Positions 22,003-32,824 of a DNA stretch of 64,000 bases are shown here, piece after piece. The notes under the pieces were generated by a model. The model had not been told where the DNA came from. It was given only the letters and a program-made list of their open reading frames with translations, and did not search any database. The DNA comes from Elymus sibiricus (lineage: Eukaryota; Streptophyta; Magnoliopsida; Poales; Poaceae): positions 134,869,148 through 134,933,147 of the forward strand of contig CM077665.1 in the NCBI GenBank assembly GCA_039707655.1, given 5' to 3'. The translations under genes and the position numbers were made by a program. How positions within the stretch are numbered: position 1 is the stretch's first letter; the number at the start of each line of letters is the position of its first letter.

Positions 22003-22581
22003 TGAAAGCACATTTGCTCCCTTGGTGGTTTTGGTAATTAAAAACAACATATAAGTCATTGAACTAATGTTTCCACTAAGTATATTTCAGGAAAAGTCCC
22101 TTGGGAGCCTCCTACTTCGTGTTGTGGAGTTGAACCAAGAAGTTTGTAAGGGCAAGGAGATCTCCTACTTCGTGAAGATCTACCCATAGTGAGGCTAGTC
22201 CTTCGTGGACGGAAGCCGTCATGGAATAGTCGAGGTTGCTACTTCGTGGACCCTTATGGGTGGAGCCCTCAGTGGACTCTCGCGACCGTTACCCCTTGTG
22301 GGTTGAAGACTCCATAAACGTGGACGGACGATAGCACCACCTATCGGAACCACGGGAAAAATCATCGTGTCTACAATTGCATTTGATCCTCCTACCCTTC
22401 CTTTTCTACTCATGCTTGTTGTTACTTTCCACTGCTATACTCTTAGACATGCATGTGTAGGGTGTACTTGACTTGTTATGAATGCTAAAATCTGCCAACA
22501 CTAAAATTGAGAAAAGGTAGAATTTTTATTTGGTCAAGTAGTCTAATCACCCCCCCCTCTAGACATACTTTCAGTCCTACA
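22003..22581 (+). mobile_element. G2 3' LTR with internal deletion of about 940 bp
   Basis: Only 579 bp remain. The first 95 or so bases join near 22098 directly to the U5-like part starting TTGGGAGCCTCC. The deletion removes the whole palindrome cluster and the TATA box that the G2 5' LTR retains. Confidence 0.93.
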
Positions 22582-22586
22582 CCAAC

Positions 22587-22928
22587 ACTTTCCACTCGGT
22601 CCACCGATTCCTAAACTCAGACAGACCCATGCCAAACCCTAGCACATCGGTGCAACCGATTCCACTTCGGTGCCACCGAGTTTGGGTTGCCAACTTTCTA
22701 TTACCTCGATTCACAAAATCGGTACCACCGAGTTTGTTGGATCGGCGTCACCGAGTTGCGCAATCTGACCGTTGGGCACCTAATTGGTACCACCGAGATT
22801 TATATATCGGTCTCACCGAGATTTAAAAGTTGTCACCTTTTGGTCACTTCGGTACCACCGAGATTCACACATCGGTGTCACTGAGTTGGCACTTTAGGTG
22901 TAACGGTTGGATTTTTGGAGATGCCTAT
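22587..22928 (+). mobile_element. G1 3' LTR, segment 2 of 3
   Basis: Resumes exactly where segment 1 stopped (after the CCAAC duplication), carries the palindrome cluster, and is broken at the TATA box by element H. Confidence 0.94.
22924..22928. repeat. Target-site duplication of element H, left copy (CCTAT)
   Basis: CCTAT at 22924-22928 is repeated at 32083-32087. The site is the start of the G1 3' LTR TATA box. Confidence 0.95.
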
Positions 22929-23397
22929 TGAGGGAGTCCTGGATTGAGGGGTCCTCGGGAGGCCGGCCTATGTCTTATGGGCCGGACTGTATGGGCCACT
23001 TGCCGAATACTGGGAGGATTGAAGATCTCGCCTCCAAGAAGGAAGCTTCGAGAATCGTGGATTGTCCTTCAGGTTTAAAGTAGTAAATAGGCATGTTTAT
23101 CCCTTTGACGTGTAACCGACCATGTGTAACCCTAGACACCCTCGGCGTCTATATAAGCCGGAGGGTTTTAGGGTGTAGAACAATAGAACTCATCTAGGGT
23201 TTAGTTACTCGATCTCATGGTAGATCAACTCTGTAATCCCCATACAATCAATATAATCAAGCAGGACGTAGGGTATTACCTCCATAGGAGTGCCCGAACC
23301 TGGGTAAAACCTTGCCCCCTTTGTCTCCTGTTACCATCGGTCCAAGTATCACAGTTCGGGACCCCCTACCAGAGATCCGCCGGTTTTGACACCGACA
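22929..23397 (+). mobile_element. Element H 5' LTR (Tat-type Ty3/gypsy)
   Basis: A 469-bp LTR, TGAGGGAGTCCTGG to CACCGACA, with TATATAA at 23150-23156. The 3' LTR (31614-32082) has the same length; by eye I count 8 substitutions between them (about 98% identity), so H is the youngest element that can be dated here. Confidence 0.95.
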
Positions 23398-23398
23398 T

Positions 23399-23416
23399 TG
23401 GTGCTATCTTTGAGAG
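23399..23416 (+). other. H candidate primer-binding site
   Basis: The sequence right after the LTR, TGGTGCTATCTTTGAGAG, is in the primer-site position. I have not matched it to a specific tRNA. Confidence 0.5.
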
Positions 23417-23443
23417 TTCCGCTGTGATCGCCAGAAGGAATCG

Positions 23444-25519
23444 ATGGCTCGCTTAGTCGTCAACGAAGAGGTCCGCAATACAGGCACTTTTGTCCCCGGA
23501 CAGATCTTCGCTTTTGGCAGCGTAGTACTGCACGCCGGCCCAACCGGCGATCTAGGCCGCGTCGGAAGTTTCGCCCCTGATCAAGAGGTCAGATTCGGAA
23601 AATTAGAGTTCTCCGTGGACTCTCGAGGCGATCTATTACTGTCCGGGCTCGCAGTCTCGCCTGCCATGCCCGGAAGCTCTGAGGCCTTAACCCCAGACCC
23701 ACTATTCGGCCCCTCCCCTGGGATCTACCCCGGCGAGGGCCCGACGCTTAGTCCGGATCAGGTCATAGTGCCCGACGTCCGGACACCAGTTCTTGCCGAA
23801 CACTCCCCCTGCACGGACACATCGGAGGTTCACTCCGGAAGCCCTATGCAAGCCGACCCGATCGAGCTCTCGATACTCAATGAGGCTCTGGATCGAATCT
23901 CGTCGATGAAGATCACCGACGATCCAACTCCGATCTGTTCTCAGACCGGATTTCAGATGGGTCAGGACAAATTTTTCGTCCCACCCACCACCCACTTCAT
24001 AGCCACTGTCGAGGATTTAACCGACATGCTTGACTACGCTTCCGAGGAAGCAGGGTATATGGATGAGGAGGATAACTCCCTCACCCCCGCTAAGACCGGG
24101 CAGTGGACGGCCACCTCCACATATGATGTCTACATGGTGGACACTCCGAAAAACAACGGCGACAAATCGGATGAAGCGCCTTCAAGGCGCCGGAAACCGC
24201 ATAAACGGTCCAAAGGAAAAAAGGGGCGAAAATCCATTGATGGCACCGGGAACGGCGATACCCCGTAGGACACTGGCGGTCCTGACATCCCTGAGAACCC
24301 GTTAGAGGGTCACGAGAGACCCGAAGACCGTCGTGACCCTGATGATCTAGATGATCCCGAGGACGACGACTACCTCCGCTCTATCGAGGGTGAGGATAAC
24401 GCGGATGCCGATGACTTTGCCATCCCCGATAATCCTGCGGACCAGGAACTGTTCAGACAACAGCTCATATCCACGGCTCGCAGCCTGAAAGCAAAAGAGC
24501 GGCAGCTCAAAGCCGAACAGGACGACCTCAACGATCGATGGACGAGAGTCCTTTCAGCCGAGGAAGGATATGGCACCGGTCTATCGGACCAGCCTAAGAG
24601 CTATCCTCGCAGACGGTTGCTACCATAATTCGACGACGAGCTTACAGATATGCCGTCTACCAAGCACACCCCGTACGACAAGCCAGACCGCCCTCCTCGA
24701 GGACGAGACAGGACGGCTGACGATACCGGCTATTGGCCGATGATACCCCAAAGACGGGGAAAGGAGCCACTAGAACCCGATGATAGGTTCGACCCGCGAC
24801 ACGACCTGGACTATAGAGCAGGCCGTACGCGATCCATTTACGGATCCAGAGGATACTCACCCGATAGACGGGACGGGTACCGGTCTCGGTACGACCGCGA
24901 CAATGAAGATTGGGAACAGTACCGAACTCGGGCAGACGCCGATCACCGGTGCAACATAGCTCGGGTTAGAGGCGTTGCACACCCACTGTGCTTCACAAAT
25001 GAGGTGATGCGGCATCAGTTCCCGGAAGGGTTTAAGCCCGTAAACATAGAGCAATATGATGGGACAACTGACCCAACAATATGGATAGAGGATTTCCTCC
25101 TCCACATCCACATGGCACGAGGAGATGACCTCCACGCCATCAAGTACTTACCCCTGAAGCTCAAGGGTCCAGCTCGGCACTGGTTAAATAGCCTCCCCGA
25201 AAACTCCATCGGGTGTTGGGAGGACCTAGAAGAGGCATTCCGATCTAACTTCCAGGGCACTTATGTTCGGCCGCCGGACTCCTCCGATTTAAGCAACGTC
25301 GTTCAAAAGCCAGGCGAGTCCGCGCGGCTATTCTGGAACCGTTTCCTGACGAAGAAGAACCAGATCGTAGACTGCCCGGACGCCGAAGCTATAGCCTCCT
25401 TCAGGCATAACATTCGGGATGAATGGCTGGCTCGACAGATCGGCCAGGATAAACCAAGGACAATGTCCGCCCTCACATCACTCATGCCCGATTTTGCACG
25501 GGCGAGGATAACTGGCTAA
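23444..25519 (+). pseudogene. H gag, two in-frame stops
   Basis: One frame from MARLVVNEEV to a stop at 25517-25519, interrupted by TAG at 24266-24268 and TAA at 24626-24628. The first 270 codons form a poorly conserved N-terminal extension. An acidic and coiled-coil stretch follows (around QELFRQQLISTARSLKAKERQ), then the retrotrans_gag core at about 25030-25500, with EQYDGTTDPTIWIEDFLLHI and KGPARHWLNSLPENSI. The core pattern is that of Tat-lineage gypsy elements. Codon composition is GC-rich compared with the neighbouring Athila-like genes. Confidence 0.88.
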
Positions 25520-25929
25520 CTAGACGTAGCCATAACCCCGAAGACCCTGGAACCTCTGAAGTTCGGGATGGCAACGGGAAACCGAAGCGCAACAAGAACA
25601 AGCGCCGACACAATAATAGCGATGCCGATGACACGGCCGTCAACGCCGGCTTCCGCAATTCCCGCTCTGGGTAGCGGAAGAAGCCCCCTAAAGGAAAACA
25701 CGACGGACCCACCCCGCTGGACAAGATTCGGGAGAGGCCTTGCCAGATCCATGGCACCCAGGAGAAGCCCGCCAATCACACCAACCGTAACTGTTGGGTC
25801 TTCAAACAGGCCGGCAAGCTCGCAACTGAGGACCAAGGCAAGAGCCCATGCCGCGAGGACAAGGACGAGCCTCGTGGTCCGATAGGTGGCGGTCAAAAGA
25901 AATTCCCTCCAGAGGTAAAAACAGTAAAC
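25520..25929 (+). pseudogene. H gag C-terminus with degenerate zinc knuckle, frameshifted
   Basis: The gag reading continues past the stop and shifts frame somewhere here to join the protease frame. A Lys/Arg-rich stretch and a cysteine/histidine cluster (CQIHGTQEKPANHTNRNC) sit where the gag zinc finger is expected, but the spacing is not canonical. Confidence 0.6.
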
Positions 25930-26643
25930 ATGATCTACGCCACTCATATACCCAAAAAGGAGAGGAAGCACGCCCTTCGAGATGTCGACGCCATAGAGCC
26001 TGTAGCCCCGAAGTATAACCCATGGTCAGCACATCCGATCACCTTCGATCGACGTGACCATCCGACCAGTATCCGTCACGGGGGTTCGGCCGCACTCGTC
26101 CTAGACCCGATCATAGATGGGTACCACCTTACTAAAGTCCTTATGGACGGTGGAAGTAGCCTTAATCTGATTTAATCAGATACGGTGAAAAAGATGGGCA
26201 TAGATCCTTCAAGGATCAAGCCCAGCAACACTACCTTCAAAGGAATGATCCCAGGCGTTGAAGCCCGGTGCACAGGCTCTGTAAGCCTGGAGGTTGTGTT
26301 CGGCTCGCCCGAGAACTTCTGAAGCGAGGACTTGATCTTCGACATTGTACCTTTCCGCAGTGGCTATCACGCCCTGCTCAGCCGTACAGCGTTCGCTCGC
26401 TTTAACGCCGTCCCGCACTATGCATACCTCAAGCTCAAGATGCCCGGCCCTAGGGGGGTCATTACCGTAAATGGCAACACAAAGCACTCCCTCCGCACTG
26501 AGGAACATGCGTTGGCCCTGGCGGCCGAATTCTATTACACCGATGATTGGCAAGTGCCGACATTGGCCGCAAAGGCACCCAAAGCCGGGAAGCGAGCTCG
26601 GTCTCAATCCGAGGTACCAGAACCTTCCTCTTCCCATAAATAG
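25930..26643 (+). pseudogene. H aspartic protease, two stops
   Basis: The frame holds a retropepsin-like domain with active-site block LMDGGSSLNLI, immediately followed by a stop (26173-26175). The domain continues through FKGMIPGVEARCTGSVSLEVVFG to another stop near 26320, and then 26332-26643 (IFDIVPFRSGYHALLSRTAF). Reverse transcriptase, RNase H and integrase do not follow, so H has lost or never had most of pol. Confidence 0.85.
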
Positions 26644-27865
26644 GGACTCGCCCCCCATCGCACGGCCCTAACACCAGCAAAGCACGTGCCCAGGAGGCAC
26701 AACTTCACGCTCAAAATTCCATGGGCAGCGGTGGGGAAAACTATTAGAGGGAAGGTGTTTGGCTGGACCGAACTATTACCTTCAACACGTCTTCGGACAT
26801 ACTACAGGTACCATAAAGTGCCTGTTAAAGGCGTCAAGCTCATCCATACCTCGGCGAATTCTCAAGACCCTTTCTTCAAGGTCCGTTCTTCAAGGAGATG
26901 CAGGAGCGGATAAGCGACAGGGCACATCAAGGACGTCAGGTCATCTATCGAAGGCCCTTGGTACAACCTCTCCTGTAAAATTTATATTTCATTTATCATA
27001 TACCTGTAAACAGTTGCATCGGCAATTTAAACAATAAGAGTTGTTGAGTAAAATACAGATATATTATTATCTCTTCGCTGTCCCTTTTCGGAACACCCTC
27101 TGTCTTCTCCCTCTTCTCGCGAGCCTGTTTGGTATAATTTACGATGCAACCGGCTAATAGACCGGGGGCTCGACCTGAAAAATCGCCGTAATGACAACTG
27201 CTTTAGTGTTCGGCATCTTGGAATTCCGCTTTATATGCATTGGTTCCGAACTATGTCTTGGGTCAATAGTTGGGTTGCCCGGCTCCTGTGCTTGCCCCTT
27301 TATGTTCCGCTAGTTCGGCTAAAAGGGCAAAGGGAGCACCGCCGCGATTGCGCTTCCGGCTAGTCTGGTTAAGCGCCTCGGCGGAGAAAGCCGAAAACTG
27401 ACTGTCATGGTATGCGAGAACCGGTCTGCAAATCCGAGCTTAACTGAAATCTCGTCAGAGGTTATTCCGTGTCATACGATGGGTCTTGTGTTAGTACAAG
27501 CCAGGTGATATAGGCTTTGGCCGCAGTTCATCCGAACATCACAAACGCCTGGGGGCTAGTCATCAGCCCCCGCACTCCTTTCTGGCGCCCCTACGGCTAA
27601 GTGAAAGCAATAAAGCATTATGGTCCGATTGCCTCATCCGCTCCACACTACCGCCTTCGGGCGCCGATAGTTCGGCTAAGGGTTATAGTGCGGTTGGTAG
27701 AGACACCTCGTGTAGTATCTACACGAGGGCTGAAGCCGACGACTCGCAGCTTTCAGGGTTAACGGCCACAAAGGAGTTATAAAGGATGCAAAACATATAA
27801 GACATGATAAACCATGCATTTTAAATATATACACGCTGACAAGTCTTTGGACATAGTACATCAAT
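26644..27865. other. H spacer between protease and antisense gene
   Basis: No convincing coding frame except remnants of the post-protease linker up to about 26960. The rest is noncoding and holds repeated short motifs of GTTCGGCTAA type. Reverse transcriptase and integrase are missing at this point. Confidence 0.7.
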
Positions 27866-28644
27866 CTATTGATACTCATTCTCTCTCGTACACTGTGATT
27901 CTATGGCCCGAGCACCCTCCATAACTCCGGAGAAGTACAGCTCGGGGTGCCTATGACCCTTTCCGGGAGGCGGAGGAGCTGTGGCTACCTTCATCGGATC
28001 CAGCCCCGGCCAGTGCACCTTGGCCTTCGCGAAGGTCATCCTAGCCCCCTCGATGCAGGAAGACCGCCTCAAGGTGTCAATCCGAGGAGTAGCGTCGCTC
28101 AGCTTCTGCACCAGGCCAAAGTAGCTGCCCGGCAGTGGCTCATTGGGCCATAGTCGGATACAGAGATCCTTCATGGCCGGTTCCGCCATCCGGTGTAGCT
28201 CCATCAGATGCTTCAGCCGCTCCACAAGGAGAGGAGAACGCTCGAGGGCTTCGAATTGCGCCCAGAATAGCCGAGCTTCATCTCCTTCTCCCCGCGAAGC
28301 ATAGAACTGCTTCACGTCCGCTAAGTCCTTCTGGAGGTCCGAGCAGGCGCCTGAGGAACGCCATACTTGGGTAAGCGACTCGAACTTTCTGTCCCTGAAG
28401 ATACACTGCAATGAATACGGCTTACCATCCAGGATAGCTTTGGCTTGGCGGAGCTCCTCTTCAAATGACCGCCTATCCACCCGCTCCTTTTGGAGATTGG
28501 TCTTCAGGGTGGATAGCGCGGTAGCTGCTTCTTTGGCAGCCGCCTTCTCCACCGCAGCCTCTTGCTTGGCCTTCTCAAGTTCGATCTTGAGCTTCTCAAT
28601 CTCTTTCGCCGAGGCTGCACGAGCATTAAGCATATCAAACAACA
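27866..28644 (-). CDS. H antisense gene, exon 5
   Basis: A 259-residue open frame. The first 75 residues form a strong heptad-type coiled coil (AKEIEKLKIELEKAKQEAAVEKAAAKEAA). The rest is a globular region of unknown function (LFWAQFEALERSPLLVERLKH and on) ending ENEYQ. It begins directly after a canonical acceptor (TGCAG) and joins exon 4 in phase. Antisense extra ORFs of this kind are known in Tat-lineage gypsy elements; their role is not known. The frame has no stop over its full length. Confidence 0.75.
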
Positions 28645-28695
28645 CTGCATTGACAGTACGATAACAAAGAGTTTTTTTACTCTAATTCGACTTAC

Positions 28696-28810
28696 CTTGC
28701 GCCTCGTCGAATCTCTTGTTTAGAGCGTCAAGCTCGTCTTCGGAGCTCTTGAGCTTCCGATTTAGCTCTTCTAGCTCGGCAGCGTTATTGGCCGCTGCCG
28801 TCGACGAATC
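28696..28810 (-). CDS. H antisense gene, exon 4
   Basis: A 115-bp exon bounded by TTACAG and GTAAG on the minus strand. It encodes 38 residues of coiled coil (AELEELNRKLKSSEDELDAL) and ends in phase 1, which matches exon 5 precisely. It has no ATG of its own. Confidence 0.7.
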
Positions 28811-29070
28811 CTGTAACAAACAACATGATATAACGTTACAGGGGCTTACAACCTCCGAACTGTCACTAAAATAATCCTGTGAACGGTCCTCTTAAGGGCT
28901 GACAGAACGATCCGAACATATGTTGTCCTATGGATAGTTCGGATAAGGATCTATGATTTGACCCCTAGGTAAGTTTTTTCCAAACTCACCTAGGGCTTGG
29001 GGGCTGCCATGCATATAATAATAACTTACAGAAATTAATATTTCACAAAGTAGAGCATTACTTGGCTTAC

Positions 29071-29590
29071 CTGAAAGCCCGTTAGGAGACCGTTGAAGGC
29101 CTCCTTCAGTCCGGAATCCACGGACCGAATGCTCTGCAGTACCGCACTCATAAGAGTGCGGTGTTCCCCGGAGATAGAGGCGCTTGATAGAGCCTCCCCC
29201 ATAGCCGGCCACCCGTTGGTCGGTGGCGCCGGCGGGGATCGATGGATCCATCTCCGACCGGAGATTGAATCGGTGCCTCCGGAGGCATGGTACACTCCGG
29301 AGACCTCCTTGGAGGTGACTGGACGTCTTCTGGTCCGGTCTCCTCAGTATCCAGGAGGGGCCTCTCCCCTGGGTCTTCGGCGGCCGAGGTATTTGCCTCG
29401 GCCATGATTTCGTCGCCCTGCCTCCAGAGTCCGTCTCCAAAGGAGCCTGTCGGGAGGACGCCTGCGCGGTGTCCTTAGCGGCGCCCGGAGGAGAGGGGTG
29501 CGACATGGTCCCGCTCTCCGCTAGCTCGGCGGGTGGGGTCTTCCCGTCCGAAACTTGATCGGTGGGGAGGACTTGCGGTGGGTTGCAAGT
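29071..29590 (-). pseudogene. H antisense gene, exon 3 (approximate start)
   Basis: The donor CAG|GTAAGCC at 29071/29070 is clear and leaves phase 0, matching exon 4. The 3' part reads GLKEAFNGLLTGFQ in the correct frame. The upstream part is Pro/Ser-rich with frame conflicts, so at least one frameshift is present and the acceptor near 29590 is uncertain. Confidence 0.5.
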
Positions 29591-29662
29591 TGATGGGCAC
29601 TCACATGTCAATAAACATTCTAAATTAAGCACCGATGGCTCAATAGGTCTTCGGATCCTTAC

Positions 29663-30084
29663 CTTCGAGGTGGGGGCTTAACCCTGAGGGTCCTTCATGG
29701 AGCCCTTTCGAAGTCCTCGGACTCGGTGTCCGAGTCCGAACTATCGTCGGACGAGACTACCTGTGTCCGGTGCGGTTTCTTTTGGGCGGGAGGAGCTACC
29801 TCCTCCGAGGCATCCGATGACGACGCCCTCTTTCCTGTGAGGGGGGAATCGCCTCCCCCCTCAGCCTCGTGCTCCTCCTCTCGATTCGAGGAGGCATGAG
29901 TCTCTTCGGACACAGCCCCTGGCTAGTCCCTGTTGCGCAGGCCTGTTCGGCCTGGCTTCTTCTTCTCCTTCTTCTCTGGCGCCTTGTAAGGCGCCACGAC
30001 GAGCATCTCCAACAACAGCGGGGACTTGGGGTCTTCGGGTTGTGGAGCCGGACACTTGATGCCCGTGGCTTTGCTCAACCATTC
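29663..30084 (-). pseudogene. H antisense gene, exon 2
   Basis: The acceptor CATAG|GAATGG and donor GAAG|GTAAGG are canonical. It encodes a lysine-rich stretch (APYKAPEKKEKKKPGR) and then a Ser/Glu/Asp-rich stretch (SDDSSDSDTESEDFE). In-frame stops lie near 29920 and at 29695, so the exon is mutated. Confidence 0.6.
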
Positions 30085-30158
30085 CTATGAAAGGTGATCG
30101 GAAAGTGTTTAAACTATCTTTGGGAAGATAGAGCCGGTGAAATGAAACTATGCTATAC

Positions 30159-31040
30159 CTCGGGTGCGGGCTTGATGGCACTCAAGCCCTTGTCCTCCTT
30201 CTTGCCCGGCCAGTTCTCCTGCGCCTTGAACAGCGCCTTCCATAGCTTCTCCCATGTAGTGCGGAAGAGTCGACGAACTGTAGGATCGTAGTCAGTCCAG
30301 TAATCCCACATAGGAGAGCTCCGGCGCTGGCAGGGGAGGATGTGCCGCCGGAGCATGACCTGGACCACGTTGGTCAGGTCGACTCCCTCCCTGATTAGGG
30401 AGGCGATGCCCCTCTGCAGGTCCTCCACCTCTGTTTCCAACCCCTAGTCGAGACCCTTTCTGACCCATGAGGTCAGTCTGGCCGGGGGGGTGGACCTGAA
30501 TTCGGCAGGAACAGTTCCGCATTCAGCAGGAACAGTTCCGCCCTCCTCCTCCTTTGGCTCGGTGATGTAAAACCACTCTCTTTGCCAAGTTTTGATGGTG
30601 TCAATGAAGGTGCCGCATGGCCACACTGCGCGCGGAAGCTTGCCGATGACTGCCCCACCACAGTCTGCGTGTGCGCCGGCGACGCACTTCGGCTTGATAT
30701 TGAAAATCTTGAGCCACAGTCCGAAGTGTGGCTCGACCCATAGAAAAGCCTCGCAGACGATGATGAAGGCCGATATATGCATGAAAGAGTTCGGCGGGAG
30801 GTCATGGAAGTCGAGCCCATAGAAGAACATAAGACCCCTCACGAAGGGGTGAAGTGGGAAGCTTAATCCCCGGATGAAATGAGGGACGAAGATCACCCTC
30901 TTGCCTGATTTGGGGGAGGGGATCACCTGGCCCTCCTCTGCAGCGCGATGGATGACGTTGGCGGGGAGGTAGCCGGCGTCCTTGAGATCCCGGATGTCCT
31001 GGTCTGTGACCGTGGAAGCTTCCCACTTGCCGCTGGCCAT
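30159..31040 (-). pseudogene. H antisense gene, exon 1 (Transposase_28-like domain), one stop
   Basis: It starts at a good plant start context (GCCATGGCC) with MASGKWEASTV. The domain following (VIFVPHFIRGLSFPLHPFVRGL, then FYGLDFHDLPPNSFMHISAF and KTWQREWFYITEP) is the 'putative gypsy type transposon' domain I recognise as Transposase_28. A single TAG at 30444-30446 interrupts it. The exon is 882 bp (294 codons) and ends at GAG|GTATAG in phase 0, which fits exon 2. Function is unknown; the domain has no demonstrated transposase activity that I know of. Confidence 0.75.
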
Positions 31041-31156
31041 GGCTGAGCTCAAAGGGGGAAGAATGGAAGACCTAGATCTGGGCTCAGGGAGCTCGGAAGG
31101 TTGGGGAAGCAGGGATGCGAATGGGAGATGCGGATAAGCCTTGGGGTTTTCTTCCC

Positions 31157-31170
31157 CTTTTATTAAAAGA
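31157..31170 (-). promoter_or_regulatory. Candidate TATA element of the H antisense gene
   Basis: CTTTTAATAAAAGG on the minus strand lies about 120 bp before the ATG at 31040, a plausible place for a TATA-like box with a short leader. This is inference from position and composition. Confidence 0.35.
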
Positions 31171-31595
31171 TTATTGCCGGCTAGCCTCCCTTCGCGGCGC
31201 CGTGAATCCCTCCGCTTCCCGAGGCGTGCATGCCGTTGTACGCGCGTGATTAAACATATCCTGTGTAAAACGGGGCACGATCTGTGCATTAATGGATCGT
31301 GCTGGTGAAAACGGCATCGAACCACGAATCGAGTCTTCACGACTGGTTTAGAGGTTGTGGTGGGCCGTGGCCTTTCATCTGAAAAGTTGTCAGAAGACAC
31401 TATTGGTTCTCTGACATTTGGCCTTTAAGGCCGAATTACTCATGGTATACGGACGATCTATGATCGGAAACATTACACGTCGACGGAGGCCGAACTATAT
31501 CCCGGGCTGATCATTGTTTGGAGAAAGGAACTCGCCTCGCAAGCCGAAGACTCTGATCACTCGAAGCAGCTGGAGCCTGGACCCTTGGCGTTGGA
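31171..31595. other. H region upstream of the antisense gene
   Basis: The longest frame here extends the antisense exon 1 frame upstream (to 31400) but lacks the conserved domain and is probably untranslated. Nothing else is recognised. Confidence 0.5.
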
Positions 31596-31596
31596 G

Positions 31597-31613
31597 GCTA
31601 GTTCGGGGGTTAC
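31597..31613 (+). other. H polypurine-tract region
   Basis: GGCTAGTTCGGGGGTTAC directly precedes the 3' LTR. It is G-rich but not a clean purine run, so it is assigned by position. Confidence 0.5.
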
Positions 31614-32082
31614 TGAGGGAGTCCTGGATTGAGGGGTCCTCGGGAGGCCGGCCTATGTCTTATGGGCCGGACTGTATGGGCCACTTGCCGAATACTGGGA
31701 GGATTGAAGATCTCGCCTCCAAGAAGGAAGCTTCGAGAATCGTGGATTGTCCTTCAGGTTTAAAGTAGTAAATAGGCATGTTTATCCCTTCGACGTGTAA
31801 CCGACCATGTGTAACCCTAGACACCCTCGGCGTCTATATAAGCCGGAGGGTTTTAGGGTGTAGAACAACAGAACTCATCTAGGGTTTAGTTACTCGATCT
31901 CGTGGTAGATCAACTCTGTAATCCCCATACAATCAATATAATCAAGCAGGACGTAGGGTATTACCTCCATTGGAGGGCCCAAACCTGGGTAAAACCTTGC
32001 CCCCTTTGTCTCCTGTTACCATCGATCCAAGTATCACAGTTCGGGACCCCCTACCCGAGATCCGCCGGTTTTGACACCGACA
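31614..32082 (+). mobile_element. Element H 3' LTR
   Basis: 469 bp, same ends as the 5' LTR, TATATAA at 31835-31841. Followed by the CCTAT duplication at 32083-32087. Confidence 0.95.
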
Positions 32083-32087
32083 CCTAT

Positions 32088-32819
32088 ATATACCCCTTCA
32101 CCACCACCCACTCGAAAGAGAAGCACTCAGAACTATTCCATACTTGCCCCATCATATTTTCTGAGAGAGAGCCACCCACTCATGTGTTGAGATCATGCCA
32201 TTCCATTCCAACCATATGAATCTTGATCTCTAGCCTCCCCAAGTTGCTTTCCACCAAATCAATCTCTTCCACCATAGCCAAATCTGTGAGAGAGTGATTG
32301 TGTGTTGAGGAGTCTATCATCTTGAAGCACAAGAGCAATGAGTTCATCGACATTACCGAGCCTATTACCTTTTGGAGGGTGGTGCCTCCTAGATTGGTTA
32401 GGTGTCGCTTGGGAGCCTCCTACTTCGTTTTGTGGAGTTGAACCAAGAAGTTTGTACGGGCAAGGTGATCGCCTACTTCGTGAAGATCTACCCATAGTGA
32501 GGCTAGTCCATCGTGGACGGAAGCCGTTATGGAATAGTCAAGGTTGCTACTTCGTGGACCCTTCGCGTACGATAGCACCACCTATCGGAACCACGGGAAA
32601 ACTTCGTGTCTACATATTGCGGTTGATCTTCCTACCCTTCCTTTACTACTCATGCTTGTTGTTACTTTCCGCTGCTATACTCTTAGACATGCATGTGTAG
32701 GGTGTGCTTGACTTGCTATGAATGCTAAAATCCGCCAACACTTAAAATTGGGAAAATGTTGATTTTTATTTAGTCAAGTAGTCTAATCACCCCCCTCTAA
32801 ACATACTTTCGGTGCTACA
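32088..32819 (+). mobile_element. G1 3' LTR, segment 3 of 3
   Basis: Resumes at the TATA box and runs to GTGCTACA. Relative to the 5' LTR it lacks about 70 bp near 32568 (part of a GTGG-rich repeat). Followed by the G1 duplication AGATC at 32820-32824. Confidence 0.95.
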
Positions 32820-32824
32820 AGATC

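Noticed and set aside
23444..24268. Independent host gene of 274 codons
   Set aside because: It lies right after the H primer site and is in the same frame as the H gag core, separated only by stops.
29093..29478. Plus-strand ORFs opposite the H antisense gene
   Set aside because: They mirror GC-rich codons of the antisense exons and have no recognisable domain.
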